Origin: Pseudomonas lundensis
GTDB taxonomy: Bacteria > Pseudomonadota > Gammaproteobacteria > Pseudomonadales > Pseudomonadaceae
Length of the DNA stretch: 64,000 nucleotides
Reading direction: 5' to 3'
NCBI RefSeq assembly: GCF_001042985.1
Contig: NZ_JYKY01000005.1
Coordinates: 124,001-188,000 of the forward strand
Positions 34,050-43,477 of the stretch are shown one piece after another (position 1 is the first letter of the stretch; every line of letters starts with the position of its first letter). The notes below the pieces were generated by a model. It was not told where the DNA came from, made no database searches, and saw nothing but the letters and a program-made list of their open reading frames with translations. Made by a program: the position numbers and the translations under genes.

Positions 34050-35035
34050 TGAACCGTTCGACGATTGAGGTAACGCCCGAGCAAGAGCGCACCGCGCTGG
34101 CATGGTTGAGCGTATTGCACGACCAGCCCGACAGCGGCGATCAGGCCACCTTCAGCCGCTGGCTGCACGCCGACCCCGCCCATGCCGAGGCCTACGCACA
34201 AGCCCAGGTGGTGTGGGAGTTGAGCGAAGTGGCGGGCAGCCGGTTGGCCGAAGAAGAGGCGCTGGTTATGCAGCGCTACCTGTCGGCGATGAACGTCTCG
34301 AAACGCATCCGCGTCTGGCAATGGTCCAGTGGCGTGGCCGTCGCGGCGTGCCTGCTGCTGATGCTCGGGGTATTCGCCGGGTGGCAGCCGGCGCGCTGGA
34401 TCGACGACCTGGGCGCCGATTATGTCAGTGCGCCAGGTCAGGTTCGGACCCTGACACTGGCGGACCAATCCCGGGTCACGCTGGATGCCGACAGTGCCAT
34501 TGCGGTGAACTTCAGCGGCGGCGAGCGCCATGTGCAATTGCGACGTGGCGTGGCGTTTTTTCAGGTCAGCCACACGGGCGAGCCTTTTGTCGTGGACGCC
34601 CAGAACGGCGAAGCGCGAGTGATGGGCACCGAATTTGAAGTGCGCAGGCAACCGGAAGGCGCGCAAGTGACGGTCTTGTCAGGGCGCGTCGGCGTGAAGG
34701 CCGGTGCGCACGCGCCGCAGCAGATTCTCAGCGCCGACCAGCAAGTGGCGTATGACGGCGGGGTGTCGGGTGCTGTGCAGGGGGTCGACAGCAAGGCTCG
34801 GCTGGGCTGGCGATCAGGCTGGCTGACCTATTCGAAAACCCCGCTGGTGGACGTGGTGGCCGATCTCAAGCGCTACTTCCCGGGCCAGATCGTACTGTTG
34901 AATACCGAGTTGGGGCAGCGACGTATCAGCGGCAGCTTCCCCAGCCATGACCCCCAGGCCGTGCTCAATTCGCTGCAAGGTGTGCTGGGGTTTGAACAGC
35001 ACACCGTGTTTGGGCGCTTGATCGTGTTGCGCTGA
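34049..35035 (+). CDS. FecR-like anti-sigma regulator
   Basis: A 328-residue FecR-type transducer: cytoplasmic N-terminus with AWLSVLHDQPDSGDQATFSRW and a membrane helix near 95-113 (GVAVAACLLLMLGVFAG). The periplasmic domain has VRTLTLADQSRVTLDADSA, GTEFEVRRQ and a C-terminal STN-binding part. ATG 34049 shares a base with the sigma stop (TGATG); an in-frame GTG at 34046 is the alternative. It should control the preceding sigma factor in response to the downstream receptor. Confidence 0.92.
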   Translation: MNRSTIEVTPEQERTALAWLSVLHDQPDSGDQATFSRWLHADPAHAEAYAQAQVVWELSEVAGSRLAEEEALVMQRYLSAMNVSKRIRVWQWSSGVAVAACLLLMLGVFAGWQPARWIDDLGADYVSAPGQVRTLTLADQSRVTLDADSAIAVNFSGGERHVQLRRGVAFFQVSHTGEPFVVDAQNGEARVMGTEFEVRRQPEGAQVTVLSGRVGVKAGAHAPQQILSADQQVAYDGGVSGAVQGVDSKARLGWRSGWLTYSKTPLVDVVADLKRYFPGQIVLLNTELGQRRISGSFPSHDPQAVLNSLQGVLGFEQHTVFGRLIVLR

Positions 35036-35118
35036 CACGGCCCTCACGGTAGAGACCGGGGACAGCGTTTACACATGAGACCGGGGTCGGTAGCAGGTGA
35101 AACTGAGCTCACGCACAT

Positions 35119-35151
35119 CCCGTTCCCTCTCCTTGCGCAAGAGGGGACGGG
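35119..35151. repeat. REP-like hairpin
   Basis: CCCGTTCCCTCT and AGGGGACGGG-type arms form a G+C-rich hairpin around CCTTGCGCAAG, resembling the CCCTCTCC/GGAGAGGG intergenic repeats elsewhere in this window. It lies between the anti-sigma gene and the receptor gene. Confidence 0.5.
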
Positions 35152-35223
35152 GGAGGAGAAAACGGCGCAATTATTTTTCAGTCCGGGGGTGAGGTATACC
35201 CCGCGCCCATCCGTGTAGTGCTT

Positions 35224-35250
35224 GAAAATGCGAAAAATTCGCATTACGTA
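35224..35250 (+). promoter_or_regulatory. Candidate ECF-sigma promoter of the TonB receptor
   Basis: GAAAAT (35224-35229), 17 bp, then CGTA (35247-35250) fits the GAAAT-N16/17-CGT promoters read by FpvI/PvdS-like sigma factors. The spacer contains a perfect AATGCGAA-AAA-TTCGCATT palindrome (35227-35245). The receptor ATG is 19 bp downstream. Confidence 0.5.
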
Positions 35251-35269
35251 ACAGGTCGGTACACAGGTC

Positions 35270-37711
35270 ATGAGCATGAAGTCCCAGGCAAGGTCAGCGC
35301 ATCGCGGTTCGATTACACAGGGGTTAGGCGCTTCGGCGTTGTTGATGGTCGGTCTGGCCTTAACCCCGTTGAGTGTGGCCATCGCGGCTGACACCCCGGT
35401 GCAGCACAGCGCGACGCAATTTGCGTTCAACCTGCCCGCAGAACCCTTGCCGCAAGCCTTGAATGACTTCAGCCGCGTGACCGGCCTGAGCGTGGTGTAC
35501 ACCGACGAAGCGCCCTATGGCCTGCAAGCGCCCGCCATCAACGGCCGCATGAGTGCCGAGCAGGCGCTGCAACAATTGCTCGCCCAGTCGGGCTTCAATG
35601 CGCGTCGCACCGACGCCAATACCTTCGCCCTTGAGCCTGCGCCCACGGCCGGGGCCTTGAATCTGGGGGCGACCAGCATCACGTCGCTGGCCATGGACGA
35701 CTTCAGTTACCAGCCGCCTGCCGTGACCTCGGTCGTGCGCGGGCAGGGCGACAGCATGGAGATCCCGCAAACCGTCAACGTGGTGGCCGCGCAGGTGATC
35801 CGCGACCAAGCGCCGCGCAATCTGGATGACGCGCTGAACAACATCAGCGGCATCACCCAGGGCAACACGCTGGGCAGCACTCAGGACTCGGTGATGAAAC
35901 GCGGGTTTGGCGACAATCGCGACGGCTCGATCATGCGCGACGGCATGCCGCTGGTGCAGGGCCGGGCGCTCAATGCCACGGCTGAGCGGGTCGAAGTGCT
36001 CAAGGGCCCGGCGTCGTTGCTGTATGGCATTCAAGACCCCGGCGGTGTGGTCAACGTAGTGAGCAAAAAGCCGCAACTGGCGCAGTTCAACGCGCTGACC
36101 GTGCGCGGCTCGACCTACGGTTCGGGCAAAAACGGCAGCGGCGGCCGTTTTGACAGCACCGGCGCACTGGGCGAGTCGGGGCTGGCGTATCGGATGATCG
36201 TTGACCACGAAGACGAAGATTACTGGCGCAATTTCGGCACTCACCGTGAAACGCTGATCGCGCCTTCGCTGGCGTGGTATGGGGACACCACGCAGGTGTT
36301 GCTGGCGTACGAGCACCGCGAATTCCTGTCGCCGTTTGACCGTGGAACGGCCATCAACCCGGCCACCAACCACCCGTTGGACATCCCGGCCACCCGCCGT
36401 CTGGATGAACCTTTCAACAACATGGAAGGGCGCTCGGACCTGTACCGGCTGGAAGTCGACCACACCCTCAACGACAACTGGAGCGCCCATGTTGGCTACA
36501 GCTGGAACCGCGAAACCTACGACGCCAGTCAGGTGCGGGTCACGGCGGTCAATCCGAAGACCGGCACGCTGACGCGCAAAATGGACGGCACCCAAGGCGC
36601 AATCACCACCGACCGCTTTGCCACGGTCAGCCTGCAAGGCAAGGTGCAAGCGGCGGGCATGCAGCACGATCTGGTAGTCGGGCTGGACGACGAGTACCGC
36701 AAAATCTATCGCGCCGACCTGATCCGCCAGAACAGCCAGTACCCTTTCAGCTACCTCAACCCGGTGTACGGCAAGGAGGTGGCGGGCACCACCGTCAGCG
36801 CCAGCGACAGCAATCAGACCGATGTGCTGCGCAGCGACTCGCTGTTCCTGCAGGACTCGATTCACCTCACCGATCAATGGATTTTCGTCGCGGGCGGGCG
36901 CTTCCAGAAATACGACCAACTGGCAGGCAAGGGTCGCCCCTTCACCGCCAACACCGACACCAACGGCCAGACCTGGGTTCCGCGTGCCGGGCTGGTGTTC
37001 CGCTACACCGATGAGCTGTCGTTTTATGGCAGCTATACCGAGTCGTTCAAACCCAACTCCACCATTGCCCCGCTGACCGGTGGCGTGGTGCTGGACTCGG
37101 CCATAGCCCCCGAACAGGCCAAGTCCTGGGAAGTGGGCGCCAAACTGGACATGCCGGGGCGCATCACGGGCACGCTGGCGCTGTATGACATCAAAAAACG
37201 CAACGTACTGGTGTCTACCACCGTGGGCGACGACACGGTGTATTCGGCGGCGGGCGAAGTCAGCTCGCGCGGGTTGGAACTGGACGTCAGTGGCCAGCTC
37301 AGCGAGCAGTGGAGCCTGATCGGCAGCTATGCCTACACCGATGCGCAAGTGACCAAGGACCCGATCTACAAGGGCATGCGCCTGCAAAACGTGGCGAAAA
37401 ACAGTGGCTCGCTGTCGGCGGTGTATGACTTTGGCACGGTCGTGGGCGGCGATAAATTGCGCGTGGGGGCGGGTGCCCGGTATGTGGGCGAGCGCGCCGG
37501 GGATGCGCTCAATGACTTCGACCTGCCCGGTTACACCGTGGCCGATGCCTTCGCCACTTACGACACCCGGGTCGAAGGGCAAAAGGTCACACTGCAACTC
37601 AACCTCAAAAACCTGTTCGACCGCACCTACTACACCTCGGCAGCAAGCCGCACCTTCGTCTCCATGGGGGATTCTCGGCAAGTCTCGGTGGCCAGCACGC
37701 TGGAGTTTTGA
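35270..37711 (+). CDS. TonB-dependent siderophore receptor with STN domain
   Basis: An 813-residue outer-membrane receptor. A signal peptide (to about 43) is followed by an STN domain (about 48-120, FNLPAEPLPQALNDFSRVTG), then a plug with QVIRDQAPRNLDDALNNISG and VLKGPASLLYGIQDPGGVVN, and a barrel ending VSVASTLEF. Gene order and type resemble P. aeruginosa fiuIRA and foxIRA, used for ferrichrome and ferrioxamine. Which xenosiderophore is bound cannot be read from the sequence. It is controlled by the sigma/anti-sigma pair upstream. Confidence 0.9.
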   Translation: MSMKSQARSAHRGSITQGLGASALLMVGLALTPLSVAIAADTPVQHSATQFAFNLPAEPLPQALNDFSRVTGLSVVYTDEAPYGLQAPAINGRMSAEQALQQLLAQSGFNARRTDANTFALEPAPTAGALNLGATSITSLAMDDFSYQPPAVTSVVRGQGDSMEIPQTVNVVAAQVIRDQAPRNLDDALNNISGITQGNTLGSTQDSVMKRGFGDNRDGSIMRDGMPLVQGRALNATAERVEVLKGPASLLYGIQDPGGVVNVVSKKPQLAQFNALTVRGSTYGSGKNGSGGRFDSTGALGESGLAYRMIVDHEDEDYWRNFGTHRETLIAPSLAWYGDTTQVLLAYEHREFLSPFDRGTAINPATNHPLDIPATRRLDEPFNNMEGRSDLYRLEVDHTLNDNWSAHVGYSWNRETYDASQVRVTAVNPKTGTLTRKMDGTQGAITTDRFATVSLQGKVQAAGMQHDLVVGLDDEYRKIYRADLIRQNSQYPFSYLNPVYGKEVAGTTVSASDSNQTDVLRSDSLFLQDSIHLTDQWIFVAGGRFQKYDQLAGKGRPFTANTDTNGQTWVPRAGLVFRYTDELSFYGSYTESFKPNSTIAPLTGGVVLDSAIAPEQAKSWEVGAKLDMPGRITGTLALYDIKKRNVLVSTTVGDDTVYSAAGEVSSRGLELDVSGQLSEQWSLIGSYAYTDAQVTKDPIYKGMRLQNVAKNSGSLSAVYDFGTVVGGDKLRVGAGARYVGERAGDALNDFDLPGYTVADAFATYDTRVEGQKVTLQLNLKNLFDRTYYTSAASRTFVSMGDSRQVSVASTLEF

Positions 37712-37715
37712 GGCG

Positions 37716-38591
37716 TCAGGGCCTGAACGCCGCGCGGTATTCGCCCGGCGTCGCGCCCAGGGTTTGCCTGAACCGGTTGGTGAAGTGACTGGCGCTGGCA
37801 AAACCGCAGGCCATTGCAATCTCGCCCAACGCCAGTGAGCTGTGGCGCAACAACTCCCGCGCCCGGTTCAGGCGTCTGGCCAAGACGTATTGATGCGGCG
37901 CCAGACCAACACTTTCGCGAAACATCCGGGCGAAGTGATAGGGCGACAACGCGCACTGCGCCGCCAGTTGGCCGATGCTCAATGGCTCGGCCAGTTGCTG
38001 CTCGATGGTCTCGACCAACTGCCGACGCTGATACGCCGCCAACCCGCCTTTCAGTGGCAAACCGTCGCGTTTGCCGACCTGACTGAGCACGGCATGATCG
38101 AGCAATTCATTGGCCAGGCTGCTGGTGAGCAGGCGCTCGCCCGGTTCGGCCCAGTTGAGTTTCAACAATTGATGAAAGCGCCGGGTCTGCTGTGCGTCGT
38201 CCAGGAACGTGAACTCGCGCAATTGCAGGGTGCGCGGTTCTTTATCCAGCAAATGAATGCAGCCCAGCGCGAATTGCTCCTGACTCACGTACACGTGGGC
38301 CAGGCGAATCGCGCCATTAATCACCCAGGCCGACGCATGCTCGGCGGGTAATACGCAGAGTTTGCCCGGCGCGCCTTTGGTGCCCGGTTGCTCCCGGCGA
38401 AACGTGCCGGTGCCGCCCGAGATGTAGCACGACAACGTGTGGTGGGTCGGGGCTTGGTAGTCGCGAGCGTCGTGATGGTTGCTCCAAAGGGCTGCGGCCA
38501 TGCCGTCACCGAGCTCGGCACTGTGCTCAAGGCGAGCATTGGGCGAGCGGCTCATGGATTGAAACACTTGCAGGGTATCGAAAGCAGGCAT
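37716..38591 (-). CDS. AraC-family transcriptional regulator
   Basis: A 291-residue regulator with an AraC_binding cupin-like N-terminal half and two C-terminal helix-turn-helix motifs (LSIGQLAAQCALSPYHFARMFR, LALGEIAMACGFASASHFTNRFR). ATG 38591 is used; the frame stays open upstream but without family similarity. It ends 4 bp from the receptor stop (convergent) and is divergent from the EamA permease, a likely target by position. Confidence 0.9.
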   Translation of the reverse strand: MPAFDTLQVFQSMSRSPNARLEHSAELGDGMAAALWSNHHDARDYQAPTHHTLSCYISGGTGTFRREQPGTKGAPGKLCVLPAEHASAWVINGAIRLAHVYVSQEQFALGCIHLLDKEPRTLQLREFTFLDDAQQTRRFHQLLKLNWAEPGERLLTSSLANELLDHAVLSQVGKRDGLPLKGGLAAYQRRQLVETIEQQLAEPLSIGQLAAQCALSPYHFARMFRESVGLAPHQYVLARRLNRARELLRHSSLALGEIAMACGFASASHFTNRFRQTLGATPGEYRAAFRP

Positions 38592-38726
38592 GGTCAGTTC
38601 TCCAACGTTTTGCATCCTACTCCTGCGTGCGCGCACTGCCAGCCCTGCGCCCAACAAAAGCGCAAGAATCTGCAAGTGCGCCCACGGGCGCGGATTCACA
38701 CTGAGGTCCACCTTCAGGAGCGCGCC

Positions 38727-39623
38727 ATGAACCTATCGTTATATGTATTGACCGTGTTGATTTGGGGCACCACCTGGATCGCCCTCAAGTTGCAACTGGG
38801 TGTGGTGGCGATTCCGGTGTCCATCGTGTATCGCTTTGGGCTGGCGGCACTGGTGCTGTTTGCGCTGTTGTTGCTCAGCCGCACATTGCAGGTCATGAAC
38901 CGGCGCGGGCACCTGATTTGCCTGGCTCAGGGGCTGTGCCTGTTTTGCGTGAACTTCATGTGTTTTTTAACCGCCAGCCAATGGGTGACTACCGGTTTGA
39001 TCGCGGTGGTGTTTTCCACCGCCACGCTGTGGAACGCGTTGAACGCGCGGATCTTCTTCAAGCAGAAAATCGCCCGTAACGTGCTGCTGGGCGGTGGTTT
39101 GGGGTTGACCGGACTGGGCTTTCTGTTCTGGCCCGAGGTGAGTGCACACACCGCAACCCCTGAGACGATGTTGGGCCTGGGGTTGGCCTTGCTGGGTACG
39201 ATGTGTTTTTCGGCAGGCAACTTGCTGTCGAGCCTGCAACAAAAGGCCGGCCTCAAACCCCTGACCACCAACGCCTGGGGCATGCTGTATGGCGCCAGCC
39301 TGCTGGCGCTGTACTGCGTGATAAGGGGCATCCCGTTCGACATGGAATGGAACACCCGTTATATCGGCTCGTTGCTGTATCTGGTGATCCCCGGATCGGT
39401 GATCGGCTTTACCGCGTACTTGACGCTGGTGGGGCGCATGGGCCCGGAACGCGCCGCCTATTGCACGGTGCTGTTCCCGTTGGTGGCGCTCAACGTGTCG
39501 GCCTTCGCCGAGGGGTATCAGTGGACAGCACCGGCCTTGATGGGGCTGGTGCTGGTGATGCTTGGCAACGTGCTGGTGTTTCGCAAGCCCGCCCGGCCGG
39601 TGTTGCAGGCCAAAGTGGCTTGA
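38727..39623 (+). CDS. EamA/DMT-family permease
   Basis: A 298-residue inner-membrane transporter with ten predicted helices in two EamA repeats. The first repeat begins at MNLSLYVLTVLIWGTTWIAL and the second near residue 150 (LGLGLALLGTMCFSAGNLLS). Members export metabolites such as amino acids; the substrate is not inferable. ATG 38727 follows AGGAG at 6-bp spacing; the open frame to 38388 lies inside the AraC gene. Confidence 0.9.
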   Translation: MNLSLYVLTVLIWGTTWIALKLQLGVVAIPVSIVYRFGLAALVLFALLLLSRTLQVMNRRGHLICLAQGLCLFCVNFMCFLTASQWVTTGLIAVVFSTATLWNALNARIFFKQKIARNVLLGGGLGLTGLGFLFWPEVSAHTATPETMLGLGLALLGTMCFSAGNLLSSLQQKAGLKPLTTNAWGMLYGASLLALYCVIRGIPFDMEWNTRYIGSLLYLVIPGSVIGFTAYLTLVGRMGPERAAYCTVLFPLVALNVSAFAEGYQWTAPALMGLVLVMLGNVLVFRKPARPVLQAKVA

Positions 39624-39635
39624 GGCTGCCCGGCG

Positions 39636-40625
39636 TCAGCCTTTGAACACCTGCGGGTTGACCAGATCCTGCGGCCGCTCGCCGAGCAACGCGCTGCGCA
39701 AGTTAGCCAGCGCGCGCTGGGCCATGGCGTCGCGGGTTTCGTGGGTCGCGGAGCCGATATGGGGCAGGGTGACGGCGTTCTTGAGCTGGAACAGGGGCGA
39801 GTCGCTGAGCGGCTCTTTTTCGTACACATCCAGCCCGGCCCCGCGAATCGTGCCATGTTGCAGGGCGTGGACCAGCGCGGCTTCGTCCACCACGGGGCCA
39901 CGGGAAATATTCACTAAAATGGCGCTGGGCTTCATCAGTTTCAACTCACGCGGACCGATCAGGTGACGGGTCTTCTCGCTCAACGGCACCACCAGGCACA
40001 CGAAGTCAGCTTCGGCCAGCAACTGCTCAAGGCTGCGGTATTGCGCGCCCAGTTCGTGCTCAAGGTCGGTCTTGCGGCTGTTGCCGCTGTAGAGGATCGG
40101 CATGTTGAACCCCAAACGCCCTCGGCGTGCCACCGCCGCGCCGATATTGCCCAGGCCGACGATGCCCAGCGTTTTGCCATGCACATCGCAACCGAACAGC
40201 GCGGGCGGCACGCTGGCCTGCCATTGACCGGCCTTGGTCCAGGCGTCCAGTTCTGCGACACGCCGGGCGCTGCTCATGATCAGGGCAAAGCCCAAGTCCG
40301 CCGTGCTTTCGGTCAGCACGTCCGGGGTGTTGGTGAGCATGATCCCGCGTTCGTTGAAGTAGTCGACGTCGTAATTGTCGTAACCCACTGAGACGCTGGA
40401 CACCACTTCCAGCTGCGTGGCGTTTTCCAGCTGCTGGCGGCCCAATTTGCGCCCGACACCGATCAAACCGTGGGCGTGGGGCAGGGCCTGATTGAACTGT
40501 TCATTGATGTCGCCCAGCTTGGGGTTGGGCGCGATGACGTTGAAGTCCTGTTGCAGGCGCTCGATCATCTCGGGGGTGACGCGGCTGAAGGCGAGAACGG
40601 TTTTCTTTGTGCTGGAAAGGCTCAT
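39636..40625 (-). CDS. D-2-hydroxyacid dehydrogenase (GhrB/TkrA-like)
   Basis: A 329-residue NAD(P)H-dependent reductase of the glyoxylate/2-ketogluconate reductase group. The Rossmann motif is GIVGLGNIGAAVARRG. The catalytic Arg is in LVNISRGPVVDE, the Glu in GLDVYEKEPL and the His in LPHIGSATHET. The start is the ATG at 40625; another ATG 15 bp upstream repeats the same bases (ATGAGCCTT). It is convergent with the EamA gene. The physiological substrate, glyoxylate, hydroxypyruvate or a keto-sugar acid, is open. Confidence 0.87.
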   Translation of the reverse strand: MSLSSTKKTVLAFSRVTPEMIERLQQDFNVIAPNPKLGDINEQFNQALPHAHGLIGVGRKLGRQQLENATQLEVVSSVSVGYDNYDVDYFNERGIMLTNTPDVLTESTADLGFALIMSSARRVAELDAWTKAGQWQASVPPALFGCDVHGKTLGIVGLGNIGAAVARRGRLGFNMPILYSGNSRKTDLEHELGAQYRSLEQLLAEADFVCLVVPLSEKTRHLIGPRELKLMKPSAILVNISRGPVVDEAALVHALQHGTIRGAGLDVYEKEPLSDSPLFQLKNAVTLPHIGSATHETRDAMAQRALANLRSALLGERPQDLVNPQVFKG

Positions 40626-40698
40626 CGGAACAAGGCTCATCGGCTGGCGGGAATGTGAGCACGCTAACATTCATGGCCGAAGATTGCAGCGTTTCAAG

Positions 40699-40741
40699 CC
40701 CTTCCCGATCCTCCCTCGCGGGGGGAGAAGATCAGGAGGGG
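40699..40741. repeat. REP-like hairpin
   Basis: A G+C-rich element with the core CCCTCGCGGGGG flanked by CTTCCCGATCCT and AGATCAGGAGGGG. It resembles Pseudomonas intergenic repeats and sits just after the LysR stop. Confidence 0.4.
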
Positions 40742-40752
40742 CTGGCTGCGGG

Positions 40753-41685
40753 TCAGCTGTACGTCGCCAACTCTGTCTGATGCGCGGTCAAAATTTCCGG
40801 CAGCGAACCGCGCAGGTATTCCACCCACGTTTTGATCTTCGCATCCAGGTACTGGCGCGACGGATAGATGGCGTACAGGTTCAGTTCCTGCGAGCGGTAC
40901 TGGGGCAGCATGCGCACCAGGGTGCCGTTGCGCAGGCCGTCGATGGCCGCATACACCGGCAACACGCCCACCCCCATGCCACTGGTGATCGCGGTTTTCA
41001 TCGCGTCAGCCGAGTTGACCAAAAACGGTGAGGTGTTAATCAGCACCATTTCCTGGCCTTCAGGGCCGTCGAACACCCATTTATCCAGCGGAATGACCGG
41101 GCTGACCAGCCGCAGGCAGGCGTGGTTGAGCAGGTCGCTGGGTTTGGTCGCGGTGCCGTTGGCTTTCACGTAACCGGGCGAGGCACACACAATGCTGTAG
41201 GTAATGCCCAGACGCTGGGACACAAACCCCGAGTCCGGCAGCTCACTGGCCAGCACGATGGACACGTCATAGCCTTCGTTGAGCAAGTCCGGAACGCGGT
41301 TGGCCAGGGTCAGGTCGAAGGTCACGTCCGGGTGGGTCTTGCGATAGCGGGCAATGGCGTCGATCACAAAGTGCTGACCGATGCCGGTCATGGTGTGCAC
41401 TTTCAATTGCCCGGCAGGGCGCGAATGGGCGTCGCTGGCCTCGGCTTCGGCTTCTTCTACATAGGCCAGGATTTGCTCGCAGCGCAGCAAGTAGCGTTTA
41501 CCGGCTTCGGTCAGGGCGATGCGCCGGGTGGTGCGGTTCAGTAAGCGGGTTTGCAGGTGGGCCTCAAGGTTCGAGACCGCGCGCGACACGTTAGCGGTAG
41601 TGGTATCCAGCATGGCGGCTGCCGCCGTAAAACTTCCGGCTTCAGCCACGCAACTGAACGCGCGCATGTTTTGCAAGGTGTCCAT
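40753..41685 (-). CDS. LysR-type regulator, divergent from efflux operon
   Basis: A 310-residue LysR protein with an HTH at residues 1-60 (MRAFSCVAEAGSFTAAAAML, TTANVSRAVSNLEAHL). The effector domain follows from about 90, with SGMGVGVLPVYAAIDGL near 235. Its place next to the FUSC/HlyD efflux genes mirrors AaeR beside aaeXAB in enterobacteria, where the regulator senses aromatic acids; here that is inference. Confidence 0.9.
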   Translation of the reverse strand: MDTLQNMRAFSCVAEAGSFTAAAAMLDTTTANVSRAVSNLEAHLQTRLLNRTTRRIALTEAGKRYLLRCEQILAYVEEAEAEASDAHSRPAGQLKVHTMTGIGQHFVIDAIARYRKTHPDVTFDLTLANRVPDLLNEGYDVSIVLASELPDSGFVSQRLGITYSIVCASPGYVKANGTATKPSDLLNHACLRLVSPVIPLDKWVFDGPEGQEMVLINTSPFLVNSADAMKTAITSGMGVGVLPVYAAIDGLRNGTLVRMLPQYRSQELNLYAIYPSRQYLDAKIKTWVEYLRGSLPEILTAHQTELATYS

Positions 41686-41907
41686 GGGGTGCTCTCAGAG
41701 GGCAATAAAAGGGACAACAACAACGTAGACAGCAACAAATTGTGACATGAAGTTTCAGTGTTTACCGAGGCTTATGCATTCGACCAACGGATTATCCTGA
41801 TAACGGTAATAAAGATTCACAGTTATGCCAGCTTATCGTTGCGTGTGCCAACCCATAGACTTATCCGACTCAAGCCTTCTCCCCCCCTCATGCAGGAATT
41901 TGCAGCA

Positions 41908-43419
41908 GTGCCGCGTCGCATCAGCAGAGAGCTTAAAGCCCTCAGTGTTCTGGCTTTATCGTTAGCATTAAACGGCTGTATCGGTTTCGGTGGCATCGGC
42001 CCCAAAAGCCAGATGATGTCCGCCAATACCCTGGCCACGGACGAAGCGATTCAAGACGCCGCTAAAGACGCAAACTGGCCCAGGGCCCAGTGGTGGCACG
42101 CCTATGGCGACCCCCAACTGGATGCCTGGATCAGCCTCGCGGTGCAGGGCAGCCCCACCATGGCCATGGCCGCCGCCCGTGTGCGTCAGGCCAAAGCCAT
42201 GGCGGGTGTGGCCGAGTCTGCCGAGTCGCTGCAAATCAATGGTGAATCGACGCTCAAACGTCATAACTGGCCGTCCGACCCCTTCTATGGGCCGGGCGCG
42301 CTGGATAACGCCACCACCTGGGACAACAACGCGGCGCTGGGCTTCAGTTTTGCCCTCGACCTGTGGGGCCGTGAAAGCAATGCCACCGAACAGGCCGTGG
42401 ACATGGCGCACATGAGTGCCGCCGAAGTCCGCCAGGCCCAGCTCGAATTGCAGAACAACGTGATCCGCGCCTACATCCAGTTGTCGCTGCATTACGCCCA
42501 GCTCGACATCATCGAGTCGACCCTGCACCAGCAGGAGCAAATTCTCGACCTGGCGCAAAAACGCCTGGATGGCGGCATCGGCACGCATTTTGAAGTGAGT
42601 CAGGCGCAAGCCCCGCTGCCGGAGATTCACCGTCAAATTGATGCGCAGGAAGAAGAAATTGCCTTGACCCGAAACCAGTTGGCCGCATTGGCCGGTAAAG
42701 GTCCGGGCGAGGGCGCCCGATTGAAGCGCCCGACACTGGCGTTGGGCACCGCCCTCAAATTGCCGTCTGCCTTGCCTGCCGAGTTGCTCGGCCAACGGCC
42801 TGACGTGGTCGCCAGCCGCTGGGAAGTCGCCGCTCAAGCACGCGGCATTGACGTCGCCCATGCCGGTTTTTATCCCAACGTTGATTTGGTGGGCAGCATC
42901 GGTTTCATGGCCACCGGCGGCGGGGCGCTGGAGTTCCTGACCGGTAAAAAACTCACTTACAACGTGGGCCCGGCCATCACGTTACCGATCTTCGATGGCG
43001 GCCGATTGCGCTCCGAATTGGGGGTGGCTTCAGGCGGGTATGACATGGCCGTGGCCAAGTACAACCAGACCCTGGTCACTGCGCTCAAGGGCATTTCCGA
43101 TCAACTGATCAAACGTGAGTCGATGGAAAAACAGCAAGCATTCGCCGCCGAGTCGGTTGAAGCGGCGCAGAAAACCTACGACATCGCCATGGTCGCCTTC
43201 CAGCGCGGCCTGACCGACTACCTCAACGTGCTCAACGCACAAACCCTGCTGTTCAAACAGCAGCAGATTCAGCAGCAGGTTCAGGCCGCGCGCCTGAGTG
43301 CCCATGCCGAGCTGGTGACGGCGCTGGGTGGCGGCCTGGGGGCGGGCAACGACGTGCCCAAGGACGACCGCTATGTCCCGGACAAACCGCCAGCGGTGAT
43401 GGCGATTTTCAACCATTGA
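41908..43419 (+). CDS. Outer-membrane efflux lipoprotein (OprM/NodT family)
   Basis: A 503-residue TolC-like channel with a lipoprotein signal (ALSVLALSLALNGC, lipobox LNGC) and two OEP repeats (about residues 95-275 and 300-480, EVAAQARGIDVAHAGFYPNV). It forms the outer-membrane exit of the tripartite pump encoded downstream. GTG 41908 has AGGAA 9 bp upstream; ATG 41890 is the alternative start and would place that AGGAA inside the gene. The inner-membrane gene starts 58 bp later. Confidence 0.88.
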   Translation: MPRRISRELKALSVLALSLALNGCIGFGGIGPKSQMMSANTLATDEAIQDAAKDANWPRAQWWHAYGDPQLDAWISLAVQGSPTMAMAAARVRQAKAMAGVAESAESLQINGESTLKRHNWPSDPFYGPGALDNATTWDNNAALGFSFALDLWGRESNATEQAVDMAHMSAAEVRQAQLELQNNVIRAYIQLSLHYAQLDIIESTLHQQEQILDLAQKRLDGGIGTHFEVSQAQAPLPEIHRQIDAQEEEIALTRNQLAALAGKGPGEGARLKRPTLALGTALKLPSALPAELLGQRPDVVASRWEVAAQARGIDVAHAGFYPNVDLVGSIGFMATGGGALEFLTGKKLTYNVGPAITLPIFDGGRLRSELGVASGGYDMAVAKYNQTLVTALKGISDQLIKRESMEKQQAFAAESVEAAQKTYDIAMVAFQRGLTDYLNVLNAQTLLFKQQQIQQQVQAARLSAHAELVTALGGGLGAGNDVPKDDRYVPDKPPAVMAIFNH

Positions 43420-43477
43420 TCTTCGTCCGCCTTCCATGACTTCCAAACCCCTGATGGCTAACGCTGAGAGCCTATAG

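Noticed and set aside
35360..37819. 819-codon open frame antisense to the TonB siderophore receptor
   Set aside because: It lies wholly opposite a clear receptor gene and its translation is rich in His, Arg, Gly and Val as in typical shadow frames of G+C-rich genes.
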